This document shows positions 45,601 to 57,149 of a DNA stretch of 64,000 bases, piece after piece. A program made the position numbers and the translations under genes. The stretch is from Lunularia cruciata (lineage: Eukaryota; Streptophyta; Marchantiopsida; Lunulariales; Lunulariaceae), in the NCBI GenBank assembly GCA_948567375.1, contig OX419759.1, forward strand, positions 18,382,744 through 18,446,743. The letters are read 5' to 3'. How positions within the stretch are numbered: the stretch's first letter is position 1; the number at the start of each line of letters is the position of its first letter. The notes below the pieces were generated by a model. The model was not told where the DNA came from. It ran no database searches and saw nothing but the letters and a program-made list of their open reading frames with translations.

Positions 45601-48600
45601 GGACAACACTCGCCGTTGCTCTCAATACTAAGTAATCTACATGATTCAGCATTCAACATGAATACCTCAACGTAGATTATAATCAAGCACAAAAATTTGA
45701 CTGAGATATCAGAATCGCTAGGATGCGAGCCACACAACTGGTAGGGGGTCAGATTGGCAGAGGATCTGATCTGCATTTGAGCTATACTGATAATGAGGTT
45801 AGAACTTAGAGGTTGACTCACAACTCCTCGAGTGACTTGCTTTGGAGCAAGTAGTTCGGGAAGTCCCCAACAAAATTATTGTTCGCCATTGTCCTGGCCA
45901 CAGCATTAAGAATTGTTAGCAGTGCAGTAGACACAACTCACGTGAATAAGAAAAATGCAAGGCATCTCTAGATCTATGAATGGTTGCAAGTCTTTAGTGG
46001 AGATTACGTCCGATAGATCACTTACAATAGCTTGAGCTTCGTCAGTGGTCTGAGGCTGGGGATCGGACCTGTCAACTTATTTTTATCCAGAATCCTGTAA
46101 GTTTGGGAGGGAATCATCATAATCAGATATGACGGTATCACATAAAGTCTTCATATGATAGTCAAATTCCTTTCAACACTCATTGCAGCCTGCAACGACC
46201 ATACCAAATCAGTATCTGGTAAAGCACCACCAATACCACCAAGTTTTGATCAATCCTTCCGACCTAATTTTTGGCCTACATAATACTGAATGGATGATGA
46301 TCTGTGACTAGACCAACAAAAGTTTGTAAGACACTAGTACGATTTCAAAGATCATGACAATCTCACAGTTTGAAGGTTGAGAAAACAGATGACTCAGGCA
46401 TACTCACAACTCAGTCAACTCAGTGAGTTCTGCAATAGCTGGATCAAGGAAGCCTTCAAGATCAAAGTTGGTAAGGTTTCTGAAAGACCAGGTAAATTCC
46501 ATTATCATCTTAATCCCATTTTGAACTCCAGAGAGAACAGCAAAGAAAGATCTTTACTCATCAACTTTAGTACAGCCAGATCAGAAGGAAGAAGAAACCT
46601 GTAGTTTTGCACTTGCTTTAAATTTTATATGCCGAGGTGATTAAGATTTTAAACTTAAGCCCTTGGAATAACCTCACAATCCCATGTCTATGATTCCCTG
46701 AATACGATATTTCTCTACAGTAACTCCTGAAGCTGGAAAAGAACTACGACTCAACAGATTCGAATGAAGTTCATGCTCTGCATACTTGAGTGAGTCCGGA
46801 TATCCAGAGAATTTCTTACAGTGAGGTTATTCTTGCTGGCGAGAGACTATTATCACAAGCCACCCACTCCTCTTCGACTGGGAAACATGGATCTCCACTG
46901 TAGCCTGATAAGCTGGAACGTGCTATAACTAGTTCCAGTGCTTTCGCTGACAAAGAAAAGGGGACAAATTCGAGCAGTCAGTACTTCAATGCATCTCACA
47001 GGCGTGAACAAATTGCCTCACAACTTCGTCTTTTAAACTCAAAGCAGCTCACATCGTCCTACTAACAGAAACGTATGGCTTACAAGCAACAACAGATCTA
47101 GACTGAACGTTTAGATTCATTCTCTTTTGGAACTTACAATCTTCTGGGTAGGTAATGGCAGTGCTGACATTAATCTGGTAGTAGAATTCAGCAGCATTGA
47201 CCAGCGGCTCCAGTTGTGAATACGGCGCCTTGCTGATAACTACTTTAAAAATGAAATCCAAGACATTGTACGATATTGATGCGTCATCATCTGTTGACAA
47301 TGTTACATTGTGGTATACCTCACACTTAGAGCATGATGGAACATTACGGCCAATTCGAACTGCCCGTTGATTAGACTCTGACGCATTTGCATCAATTTCC
47401 TGTAAGTAAAGAACACCGTAAGAGTCCGTAACTGTTCTATCGAAGTTAAAAGTTAGAGATAGGTTTTGGATGCCTGCAGTGGCTACACAAGCATCCTCCA
47501 TCACCTTCTTTGGAGGTTTATTGAGAGATATAGCGTCTGGCAGGTCGACTATCGAACTTCGGAGTGTAGTAGGACAAACTGGGCTCGGTGAGTTGGTATA
47601 TGGATACCAATAACGATCATATAAATCATCCGGATACCTGTACATCCAAAGCAGGAATGCGCCTTAGTTCCTTCGGTTTCACCGGTACCTGATGCTTCAT
47701 GTGGGAGGAACTCTGTTCATTAGCTACGGGGCACAATCCCACGTCTAGTTCATGCCTTCATTTAAGAAAAAAATCAAGATGTTGAACTGAAACGGAGCGA
47801 AAACCAATTCCCTTTAAATGATCACTACAGCACCTCCATCAAGTGACATTTCCAGATTGAGCCGTTGTGCAATATGAATCTAGGTTCCCGTATTCTAGCC
47901 CTCATACGCTTCCGTCTTAACTCCAATCCGTTCATGCTACTTATCTGTCCCATGGTTACAGCAATTTCCATCGCAAATCCTGTGGGTAGGTCACACGCTA
48001 AATCCTAGTCCTGAAAATTTGGTGTTTGCCAGTTCTCATTTATATATCTCTTCGGGAGACATGCCAGACAGTTAGGGTCCAGGAAATTATATATGAAGGG
48101 ATACTGCCAACTGATGGTGCGCGCGTGTCAGACAGATCGGAAAATAAACACACCTTACGACCGGTCCTTCGATCACCCCAAAGTTATAGCGATACCCAAG
48201 AATCAGATATTTGCCATAAAAGAGTCCAGTGTCATTCCTCTCATACATGCCAGGGTCCAATTTCCTGAGCTCCAAAGACGATATAAATGGGTTACCCTGC
48301 TCGCGAACCAGACAAATTCGAATCTCCATCCCTTGGGACACCACAAGAGCTTCAGACAATTCTTCAGAGTCGACATCAGAGCCACCGCTTCCCGGACCGT
48401 ATCCATACGAGACATGGTACCAGAGAGTGGAATCGATGTATATGCTGAAGCTCAAATTTTCCAGAAGCGGAATGATAGTCAAGTACTTGAATCCAATACG
48501 AACGAGATAAGAAGAATTGGCTTCTGTCGGTAAGATGTAACAGTTCTTCTTCCCCTCGGGAAAGGACCTGTGGTCCAGCAGTTGGGTAGCGTTGGTATTG

Positions 48601-48944
48601 GACGGGCTGCTCTTGTTAGCGTTTGGTGTTTCTGTGTTGATCCCCGTTCGTATGTAGCCTTCATCGGTTACCCACTCAATGCCTGTAAAGGGGTCGGTGT
48701 AATTTACAACAGAGCCACAATCTATGCTCAGAAACCCTGCATAACCCAGGCACTCGAACGATCAGCACAAAATTATATCAGATTTTCTTCAATCATGTAC
48801 ATATCCTCCTCAAAGTTTAAAATTTTTTCCGACACCGGGCGACACACAAGTTTATATACCTGGTTGCGCAACGGCAAACGAAGCATACAACCAGAGCAAG
48901 GTGATTAGGACGCGAATGTATGATGCAGGACTAGTTCTAATCAT
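42630..48944 (-). CDS. Malectin-like/LRR receptor-like serine/threonine kinase, 15 exons
   Basis: By my splice reading the exons, in gene order, are 48944-48860, 48736-48154, 47637-47138, 46946-46820, 46479-46408, 46094-46026, 45893-45822, 45548-45480, 45320-45085, 44917-44703, 44396-44270, 44049-43987, 43765-43570, 43403-43265 and 43016-42630. They sum to 2940 bases, 979 residues plus stop, with every phase matching and GT..AG at each junction. The LRR exons are 69 or 72 nt, all phase 2, as in plant LRR kinases. Order: signal peptide (1-26, T-L-L-W-L-Y-A), malectin-like domain (about 30-390, I-D-C-G-S), GDPC motif (407-410), about four LRRs (430-525), C-rich spacer, one membrane helix (about 565-588) followed by R-K-R-R-R-V-K, then a kinase. 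Kinase landmarks: G-Q-G-S-Y-G, K660, E676, H-R-D (754-756), D-F-G (774-776), G-T-F-G-Y-L-D-P-E. All catalytic residues are present, so an active RD kinase is likely. Family members sense ligands in immunity, growth or symbiosis; which applies here is unknown. The weakest junction is the exon 8 donor (45480). Confidence 0.9.
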
Positions 48945-50190
48945 CGTGCAGGCAGGACGCTTTTGTGAATGGTCAGCTTAGATTGGGAGCTCCTGTGGAT
49001 CTAGACAACAACAATATTCAAACTCGTCCGACGTGAGGTTTCCCCACACCGGATGGCAAAACTTTGCACCAGGAGTATGTATCTGTTGAATGAATGTATC
49101 TGTTTAGTTCAAAATTGTTCGAGTTCAGCCATGCAGCCCAGCCGAAAGGTGGACTTTCATCGTGACTTTCATTGACCGCTTTCTAACTTTCTACCGCTAT
49201 GAAGAAAGTGTATGGTCCAAGACTGAACCTGGACTTAGTCGTATCCACTCGTGTCGTTCCTTCACTCTTGCTTTTGAGCTCTTTTTGCATTAGTGATTCA
49301 AGATGTTTCTACCCGGGGTTTCAATTTGGGCTATTTGAGGTCCGTAAAGATCTCGTAGAATAATTATACGGTAAGGTCCCGTAAAACTTTCTGGGATGCG
49401 TGCGCGGTTACTCGTGAGATCTTACGGACTATGGCCCGTAGCCGTAAATCGATTACGACTAGCACGTCTCGTGACCGTAAATCCTTACGCGTTATCAAGG
49501 GATTCCGGGAGGACTTGTCCCTATTAATTAGATTTACAGGTTGTCAAGGTAGTACGGGAGGTTCTTTATAGATTAATTTAATATAAACTCAAAATTCAAA
49601 CGATGGACTTTTTTCTACTTCGTTGCATTCCCTTCGTAGAACTTCTTTACCCCATCTCCTATTTGCCCAATGTTGGAACTCAATCGCCTCTTTACAAAAT
49701 TCAAATTTCCAAACACTAATTATTTTCAGTTTAACACAAATTCCTATAGATATCATATCCCCTTTGCCTTATTTCTTGAATTGTAGAATAAAGCTAGTAG
49801 GTTTAGTATCCAATTTAGACACTAACCTTTACAATTTAGAACAGTTTCTTTGAATCTAAAATCCATAATGCTTCATTGTAGTTCATGGACATTGCTCAAA
49901 TTTTTTTTTGAGAAATTGTATATGCACTCAGATTGTAAGCTTTGAAAATTTGATTGAGGAATAGAGCAACGGAGAGTGGGGGTTCTTCTTTAGATTTGGA
50001 TGCGGGGAAATGGGTGAAGAAGAGGATGACATGGATTGTACTCGGAGGCTTTACAAGTGGTGGAGACTTATCCATGAGAGGTGCTAGTTGAGAGAAAGAA
50101 TTCAAGCATCACTTAGTACTGAATTTGTGTGAATCAAATTTTCTCATTACTTGATCCTATGAATTTTAAGCAACTTGTGAGGATGGACAT
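48945..50190. promoter_or_regulatory. Upstream region of the receptor kinase, with CGTAA/TTACG cluster
   Basis: This is the promoter side of the minus-strand kinase gene. Between 49340 and 49500, CGTAA or TTACG occurs repeatedly (for example 49343, 49380, 49422, 49443, 49475 and 49485). An inverted pair GTCCGTAAAGATCTC (49340-49354) and GAGATCTTACGGAC (49416-49429) lies within it. The block is rich in CpG compared with its surroundings. No protein-binding site is known to me for this word; the regulatory role is only suggested by position. Confidence 0.35.
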
Positions 50191-50199
50191 TACTTCTTT

Positions 50200-50700
50200 T
50201 GCTATTTTAGTGGATGTGCTCAAAGTTCATGATGTCTTCAAAAGAAAGAGGAGATCATGAAGATACAAAACACCTATATGGTTATAGGTGGCATTGACAT
50301 TAGATCATTTAGTGCATAAAGCAAATGAAGTAATTTTCACAAAAAGAATAAACTTATAGTGCAAGATCCATATTGATATTTATTAAGAGGGTAACCATTG
50401 CAATATTAGCCATTCTTAGAAAGGAAGTGCAATTGCTAAGGATTGAGGAGATAGTTAGGATATCAAGAGTGTTTGCTCAAAAAGGGTACCCTATGTGTGT
50501 AGGTATGGTGGATGGATCTCTATTTCCTTTGTCTCAAAGGCCTACCATTGATGGAGAACTTTACTTCAATAGAAATTGCTCTATTAATAATGGTCAGGTG
50601 ATTTGTGATGACTAGCACCAAATTAAGCATTTTACTAGAGGTAAAAATAGTCACTATGTTGATGCTCAGAGTTTGTTTATCATGTTTGCTTTGATTTTGA
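50200..50700 (+). pseudogene. PIF/Harbinger-like transposase scrap
   Basis: The open frame 50373-50615 has V-G-M-V-D-G-S-L-F-P-L followed by Y-F-N-R-N-C-S-I-N-N-G-Q-V-I-C-D-D. This is the pattern around the first catalytic aspartate of Harbinger-type nucleases (G-x-x-D-G-T...N-x-Q-x-x-C-D). The upstream helical part is only partly visible and the downstream aspartate and glutamate are missing. The sequence ends near the LTR-like repeat at 50762. These DNA transposons move by cut and paste; this piece could not. Confidence 0.5.
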
Positions 50701-50761
50701 TAGTGTCTTGAATAGTTGGTGTCTAATGTATTGTATGTTTGTGCACAAGAATGCAAAGATC

Positions 50762-50875
50762 ATGTCGTGCATATATACATTGCTACACAACATACATCAC
50801 TGTCAACATCATGCACTATAGATACATAACTCACATATAAGTCATAAACAGACTCTAAAGTGCAACAATAATCAG
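50762..50875. repeat. Extra copy of gypsy C LTR end
   Basis: About 113 bp (GTGCATATATACATTGCTAC to AAAGTGCAACA) are repeated at 51320-51429, 558 bp away and in the same direction. It directly precedes the LTR-like block at 50884, so a truncated LTR end and a longer LTR lie head to tail. Confidence 0.75.
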
Positions 50876-50883
50876 TTTGTTTA

Positions 50884-51429
50884 CACCACTTGAATCAACT
50901 CAACTCAAATCAGTATTTGATCTGTCACTCTATAAACTGCCAACAATTGGGTACTTATTATAGTCAAGCCACACTCACTCTAGTTAAGAGTGTCCACTTG
51001 ATGCTCGCCGGCCTCTGTCCACCATAACCAAGAACTCGAAGGCTCAACATTTGAGAAGTGAGCTCTCTGAAGCTGCACTTTGAAAGTACACCTTTGGACT
51101 CGAGCTAGGTTTGAAACCCCAATGATCATGCTGACGGCACACCCAACAGTGCAAACGGTGCAAAGTGATGGTGGGCCCTACCATGAAGTTAATACCTTGA
51201 ACACAAAATCTGACCGTCAAAAAGTAGTTTACGGGGTAATTGCTAAAATACCTCAAACTATTATCATTGCAACTCTAGTGTCCAAGCAATCTAGATGCAA
51301 CACTACAGATGGCGGGATAGTTGTCATGCATATATACATTGCTACACAACATACATTGCTGTCAACATCATACACTATAGATACATAACTCACACATAAG
51401 TCATACATAGATTCTAAAGTTCCACAATC
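50884..51429 (-). repeat. Probable 3' LTR of gypsy element C
   Basis: On the plus strand it starts TGTTTACACC and ends TTCCACA. It is followed by the pyrimidine-rich GCCCCACCT, the complement of a polypurine tract at the expected side for a minus-strand element. Most of it (50900-51330) is repeated at 3290-3690 in C'. I could not find the matching LTR at the other end of C, so the assignment is tentative. Confidence 0.5.
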
Positions 51430-52326
51430 GCCCCACCTAGCTGGCGATTAGGTTGCTCTAACTCTAGATAGCCATCTACTCCAAGTATATGGTATACCTT
51501 ATGATGGGCAAAGATCGGGAGCCCGGGTGCTATCGAACCCTATCATTAATCACATGTTTGCAATCTATACCATATAAAGGATGAACTAACTATAGGTCAA
51601 GTGCATCTAAGACATAACCACTATCCCTAAGGAACCACCATGAGGGAAGGAGTCATACATATGCCATCCTCTCAAAAGACTATCACACACTAACATAGTA
51701 GTAGCTCCACCAAAAGAGCCACATAATATACACCTCAAGCTTGCCCGTACAAGTTCTAAGCTTGGGTCCATAGTATCATCAATGTTTGGGAGGTGGCATG
51801 GTGCACAATTGCGTACATGATCCTTCCAAAAACACCATCATGTCCTTTCAACACAAGGACTCTAGATGGCAAAACCTCATGCACTCTCAAGATAATGTGG
51901 CATGTCAAAACATCAAGTGTCATTAGTGCTATCTATTGTAGATATACATAGTCACATGGATGAAATCAACGAATTGAAGGTCTATAACCTCTTCCTTGAA
52001 TAGTAGCACAATGTAGGGTATCCTTATGTTGAGCAATCGCCAAGTTCTCAAAGGCCATTGGCATCACTCTCTAAAAGATGTCTGCCCATTGAGAACATGC
52101 ACTCACCCATAAATCTAGATCATCCAAGTCCAGGACTACAATAACATCTCAACAAATGGCTACATGTAGATATGGATCTTGTCCATAGAGTAGAAAGTAA
52201 GGAGAGAAGGATGTTAAAGAGGCTTGCTGGCTGAACCAATAGCCCATGCCAACCAAAGTAATAGAGATCCCAATTTCCCAAGTGGCCTCTTTGCAAACCA
52301 TACTTCTACAATCCTCTCTTCCTTGT

Positions 52327-52900
52327 CTAAACCACTCTCTTTGCTAAGCCATCTGCCTCATGGTGATCTCGGGAGATAGTATGATGCTCTATCAAAGCCT
52401 TGTCACACAAGACCTGAAACTCCCCCACAAACTCTGTACCTTGATCAATCAAAACCTCAATTGGTGCACCAAAATGACTAAGAACACGATCTAGGAACAA
52501 ATAAGATGTCCCTTCACTAGACTTGTCAATAAGTGCCACCATCTCAATCCACTTGGAGAAGTGCTCCACCATCACCAAAACATATAGATGATGTCTCATA
52601 TTCAACAGTAAAGGTCCAGCAAAGTCCAAACTCCAATGGTAACCCAATCCCATGATATGTAATGGGTGCAACTGTGACATAAGAGCATTGAATGATGCTC
52701 TAACTCGGTCACAAACCACACATCTAGCAACAAACTATTGTACATTGGTCTACATATTGTGCCACCAATAATGACTCTAGAGTAAGCTATATGTATGTTT
52801 TATTCAAATGTTCTAGCTCCTCATGAGCACGACAAACCAACTATAGTCTTTGAGATGGAAGTGGTACTACTTTCACTCTAACATCCTCCCATACACGCAA
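52327..52900 (-). pseudogene. Integrase of gypsy element C
   Basis: The open frame 52327-52719 has W-S-L-D-F-A-G-P-L-L, Y-V-L-V-M-V-E-H-F-S-K-W-I-E-M and V-L-I-D-Q-G-T-E-F (second catalytic aspartate kept), then H-H-E-A-D-G-L-A. The zinc-binding part lies at 52730-52900 (H-x3-H...C-x2-C, partly degraded). A stop and frameshifts make it inactive. A related fragment is at 31112-31875 on the other strand. Confidence 0.8.
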
Positions 52901-53550
52901 AAGGTGTATGCCCTCCACTCTGAACCATCTGGCTTACTAAGAACATGGTATCTCTAATTGTGCCACCCACAACACTAGTGCAAAGATAGTCCATAACTAT
53001 GACATGAATGTCTTGCTAAACTATACCAATATCTTCACTCTTTGGATCTATGACCTTAATAACTCCTCTTGTATGTGTTGAGAGAGATATCACCAAAGTC
53101 TCAGAAAATAAAGACAGAAAGGTAGATGCATGTCAACTTGGCACCATATCCTCATCTGTCTCACCATGCCAATGTGCTCCGGTCTGATCCTATTGGCTGG
53201 GATATGGGTTTCCACTCAACTCATCTGCATCATGGTTCACCTGAATAACCATGAAATCACTCTTGTAAAATCAGAGCCCATCATGCATGCTTCCCTGAAA
53301 GCTTGTTGGACTCCATCAACCACTTCAGTGGCTAATGATCAATGATGAGAGTAAAGGGGTTACCAAATAGGTAACATCAAAAATGTGCTACTGCCCAAAC
53401 TGCTACTAAGCACTCTCCCTCATATGAACTATACTTTGCTTCCGTTGAATTGTTGGAGCAACTAGCATAGGCCACCACAAACTCCTTCCCCTCATTATCA
53501 TGTTGGATGAGCACTGGTCCAAGCCCCAATATACTTCAATCAATGTGAAC

Positions 53551-54400
53551 CTAAAATGGTTGTCCTTTGATCGGTCTCCTCAAAATAGGAGCAAATGTCA
53601 ATCTCTCCTTCAGTTCCATAGAAGCTCTCTCCTGCTCATCTCCCAAACACCACTCTTGTGTAAGCTTGGTCAGCTTCATCAGGGCCTTGGCAATGGCACT
53701 AAATCCTCTAACATACTGGCAAAAGAAGTTTGCCAACCCAAGGAATGCTTGCGCTCTCCTCACATTTGTAGGTCAAGGAATACATGCAATAGCCTCTACC
53801 TTGGTATGTTGAACACCAAGTCCTCCGGGGTAGATAATGTGACCCAAATACTCAACCTGCTCATGGAAGAACTACACTTCCCAAGATGTAATTTGAGTCC
53901 ATGAGATCTCAACCTCTCAAATACCTCCAAAAATTGTCTCTCTTGCAATTCCCTAGTAGTGCTATAGACCAAAATGTCATCAATATAGCACCAAGCAAAA
54001 TCCAATCTAGCTAAGATCTTGTCCATGACCCTCTAGAACTCAGCAAGAGCATTCTTTAACCCAAATAGTAAGACCCTCCACTGATATAACACATCCTTTC
54101 CATGAGGATTAATAGCCCTAAATGCTGTCTGGACTTATCCTCCTCCTTGATAGGCAATTGATGATATCCTGCTCAAAGATCCAAAGTACTAAAGACCTTT
54201 GCACGCCCAATCACATCAAAGATCTCCTCTATTGTAGGCATGGCATACCAATCAGCCCTATTATGTCGGTTGATAAGACAATAATCTCCACACATCTGCC
54301 TATATGTGTAGTTGGTATGCATATCCTTCTTGGTTGGCATCAATGTAGTTGATGCATACTCTCCATGTGAAATCTACACCAAACAAGTCTCAAAAAGCTC
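53551..54400 (-). pseudogene. Reverse transcriptase and RNase H of gypsy element C
   Basis: From right to left on the minus strand: P-T-I-E-E-I-F-D-V-I-G and F-S-T-L-D-L (about 54300-54180), F-G-L-K-N-A-L-A-E-F, the catalytic C-Y-I-D-D-I-L-V-Y-S (frame 53796-54026) and H-L-G-K-C. Then 53551-53763 gives A-F-L-G-L-A-N-F-F-C-Q-Y-V-R-G-F-S, the connection to RNase H. The Y-I-D-D motif is intact, but stops separate the blocks. Confidence 0.8.
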
Positions 54401-57149
54401 TCTACTCCAACTCTAAATCAATGTTCTCTCCATATCACTTTATTGATAAGGACGTCAAAAAACTAATGCATTACTGGTCATCTCAATCCAATACCAGGTC
54501 CTTTTAGAGCACCCAAATCCTTCATACTAAAGGCAAAACAACTCGTGTAGCTCCTCAAGAACCTCCAAACTTCCCGTCTTTCCTCTCTTGTAAGCTTGCG
54601 TCCAAGATCTGGCTCCCAAGTATCCTCTATAATTGTAGTAGGAGTGGAAGACGTGTTGAATAGTTGCTACATTGGGCCCTTGGGTGCAATAATGTCATGC
54701 TCCCAAGCACTAGAGGTCCCAACCTCAGTGTGAAAAACTCCTTCCACTCTAGCTGCAAGCTCCATATGTCCTCTAGTAGCATCCCAAGTGGACCAAGGGT
54801 GTAATCCAAGTAGCTCATGCTCACTTGGATGGACTCCAAGCTATTGGATGTGTCCTAAGAATACCATGTCCACTCAATCCATCACCCTCAACATGTGCCT
54901 AAATTGTCTTGATAAGCACAAGGCTCACAAGTGTTTGAGTGGTGATGCTTATCAAGTGCATCCTATGTTGCTCTGCCAAGCCAAGGCTCAAAATCCAGGT
55001 GAAACAATTCATGTCCATAGCCTAACTTAACACCTAACACCTAGATGCCTCTAACACTACTAGAATAGTAGTAATACTAGTGCAAAAACCTATCACCCTC
55101 TCTCTCTCATTGGCGTTGGGCTCGACCAACTGCTATAACTATGAGTCTCAAACCAATCCAAGGCCTTCCTCTCAAAAAGCATGAGAGCTTGGGAAACTTA
55201 TAAGTGTGAGAAAAGCGGCTCTAGGCTGTCCAACTAGGTTCACCACTGCCACAAGTGACCTATCAGCCACTACCACCATCTGAGACTGACACCCAACATC
55301 CAAGATGTCATCAACAATGATGTGGTCTAGTTGCTAAATCCCATCATAAGCACGTTGTAGAACCTCTCTGGGTAAGAGGTTCACCCACCAAAGACAAGGA
55401 CGATGAGCTTGTGATCCCACTTTGGTTGCATCTAACAAAACAACAAGTCCCATCCAAGAATGGACTAGATGTGTACTTGCCACCACATGGGTGCAAGAAT
55501 CACCCATCAAAGGGACATTCTCCAAAATGTAAGCTAGAGAAACAATTTGATAAACTTGGAGATGTTGTAATATCCATAATATCTCTCAAAACACACCAAA
55601 ACAAGGATCCTAAAGATCTAAACCTCGGCCAACACGTGTATGTCCTTGACATGGCTATCCAAAAATCACCAAATGCACAGACCTATATTGCTCCAAATCA
55701 TACACCCCCAGTAAGGAAATGTCTGTTGTAGAGCCTTTTGGTAACTCTTGATTGTTGATATTGGTAATAACTCAAGATACCAATAAGCCAAGTGTGCCAC
55801 ATGATGTAGAGAGACTTGCCTAGTAGTCTCATCTCTCTCCACATACAAGTACCTTTGTCCTTGTATACCTACCTATAGGACCATATCTAGTCTGATGTTA
55901 ATCCCACCAAACAACTCCAATAGACATACTCCCTCTACTAGATATTGCCAAGCAATGGGTGTGGTATCCAAATGTGTCAAGGTAATTGACTCTAGGGGCT
56001 CATCCTCACACTCATCTCTTGGTGGTACAAAGGCTCCACTCCAAACCTATTGCACCAACCAATATGCATGCTACTACAATACCTCCTCTAAACTCCACAA
56101 TGGAACATCCAAGGTGGATAGAACAATCCCACTCATACTCCAAATCAGAGTGATCTCCTCTGGTAAAGGAGTATCCTTTGCATGGGCATTCCTCTCTAAT
56201 AAATCACCGGGCCAAGTAACTGCACCACTAAAAGCTGAAACTGATGTTGCCATGGTCTTGGACTATAGTGAGCCAAGACTGCCACTACTGAAGCATACTA
56301 GTAGGTGACATACTTGTCCCTCACCAAACTTCCAACCTGGTCTATAGGAGACTATCTCCTCCCAATAGTCAATATTGAAACCCATGGGGTATAATATTGC
56401 TCCCACAACTAGCACATCATATGACTCAACTATTGTCACAATAGCCTAAGCTCTCACCACCGAGCTATTAGTCAAGTGACCAGGCTAAACCTGGATAACA
56501 AGCTCTCCACGTGTGATGTATTGTGTCAAACTACCTCCTAGAGATATTTGGATCTGAAATGGACACCTCTCTACATCGGTCTTTTGTAACCTTAGACCAA
56601 CAAATGCAACCTTCTCCAACATAAGAGGTTCCACACTTGAGTCAAGTAAGACCCTCTATGGTGTATAGACCTTCCTTGAAGGTCCCACCAAACAAAAAAG
56701 CCCCCTTTGGTTATCCAATAGGACAACCGCAAGTGTAAAATGTGCTTGCTCAAAGGCCGGTCTAGCTGGTAACTCCTCCAATCTAGCCATTGTTGTCTAC
56801 CATAAACCACAGGTCGTTAAGTGGATCCCATGCTCCTCAACCCAGTCAACTCCACTATCAACCACCTCTTCTCTAGTAGTAAGGACCACATCATCCCTAC
56901 TCTCATAAAGCATGGCAGCCAATCGGAACATTGGGGCTGGGTCAACTCCCAATATACACATGTCACTTGCTAAAAATAATGGATAGTGCATAATCAGCTG
57001 AGCTGCCTCCAACATCGTGCTAGACTCAATCGGTGTAGCAACAAGTGGCTGACTAGCAAGTAGTCTATCATGCACCCCATCACCACCTACCACACCTACA
57101 CTAGGACATCTAGGAGCTACAAATGACTTCTATAGGGCCTTAGAGAGAG

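Noticed and set aside
45549-45821. Minus-strand frame between LRR exons 7 and 8 as an extra exon
   Set aside because: Its translation lacks the LRR pattern and including it would break the phase-2 exon chain.
48026-48908. Several plus-strand frames over the kinase exons
   Set aside because: They are antisense shadows of the malectin-like exons, which have matching splice phases and domain content.
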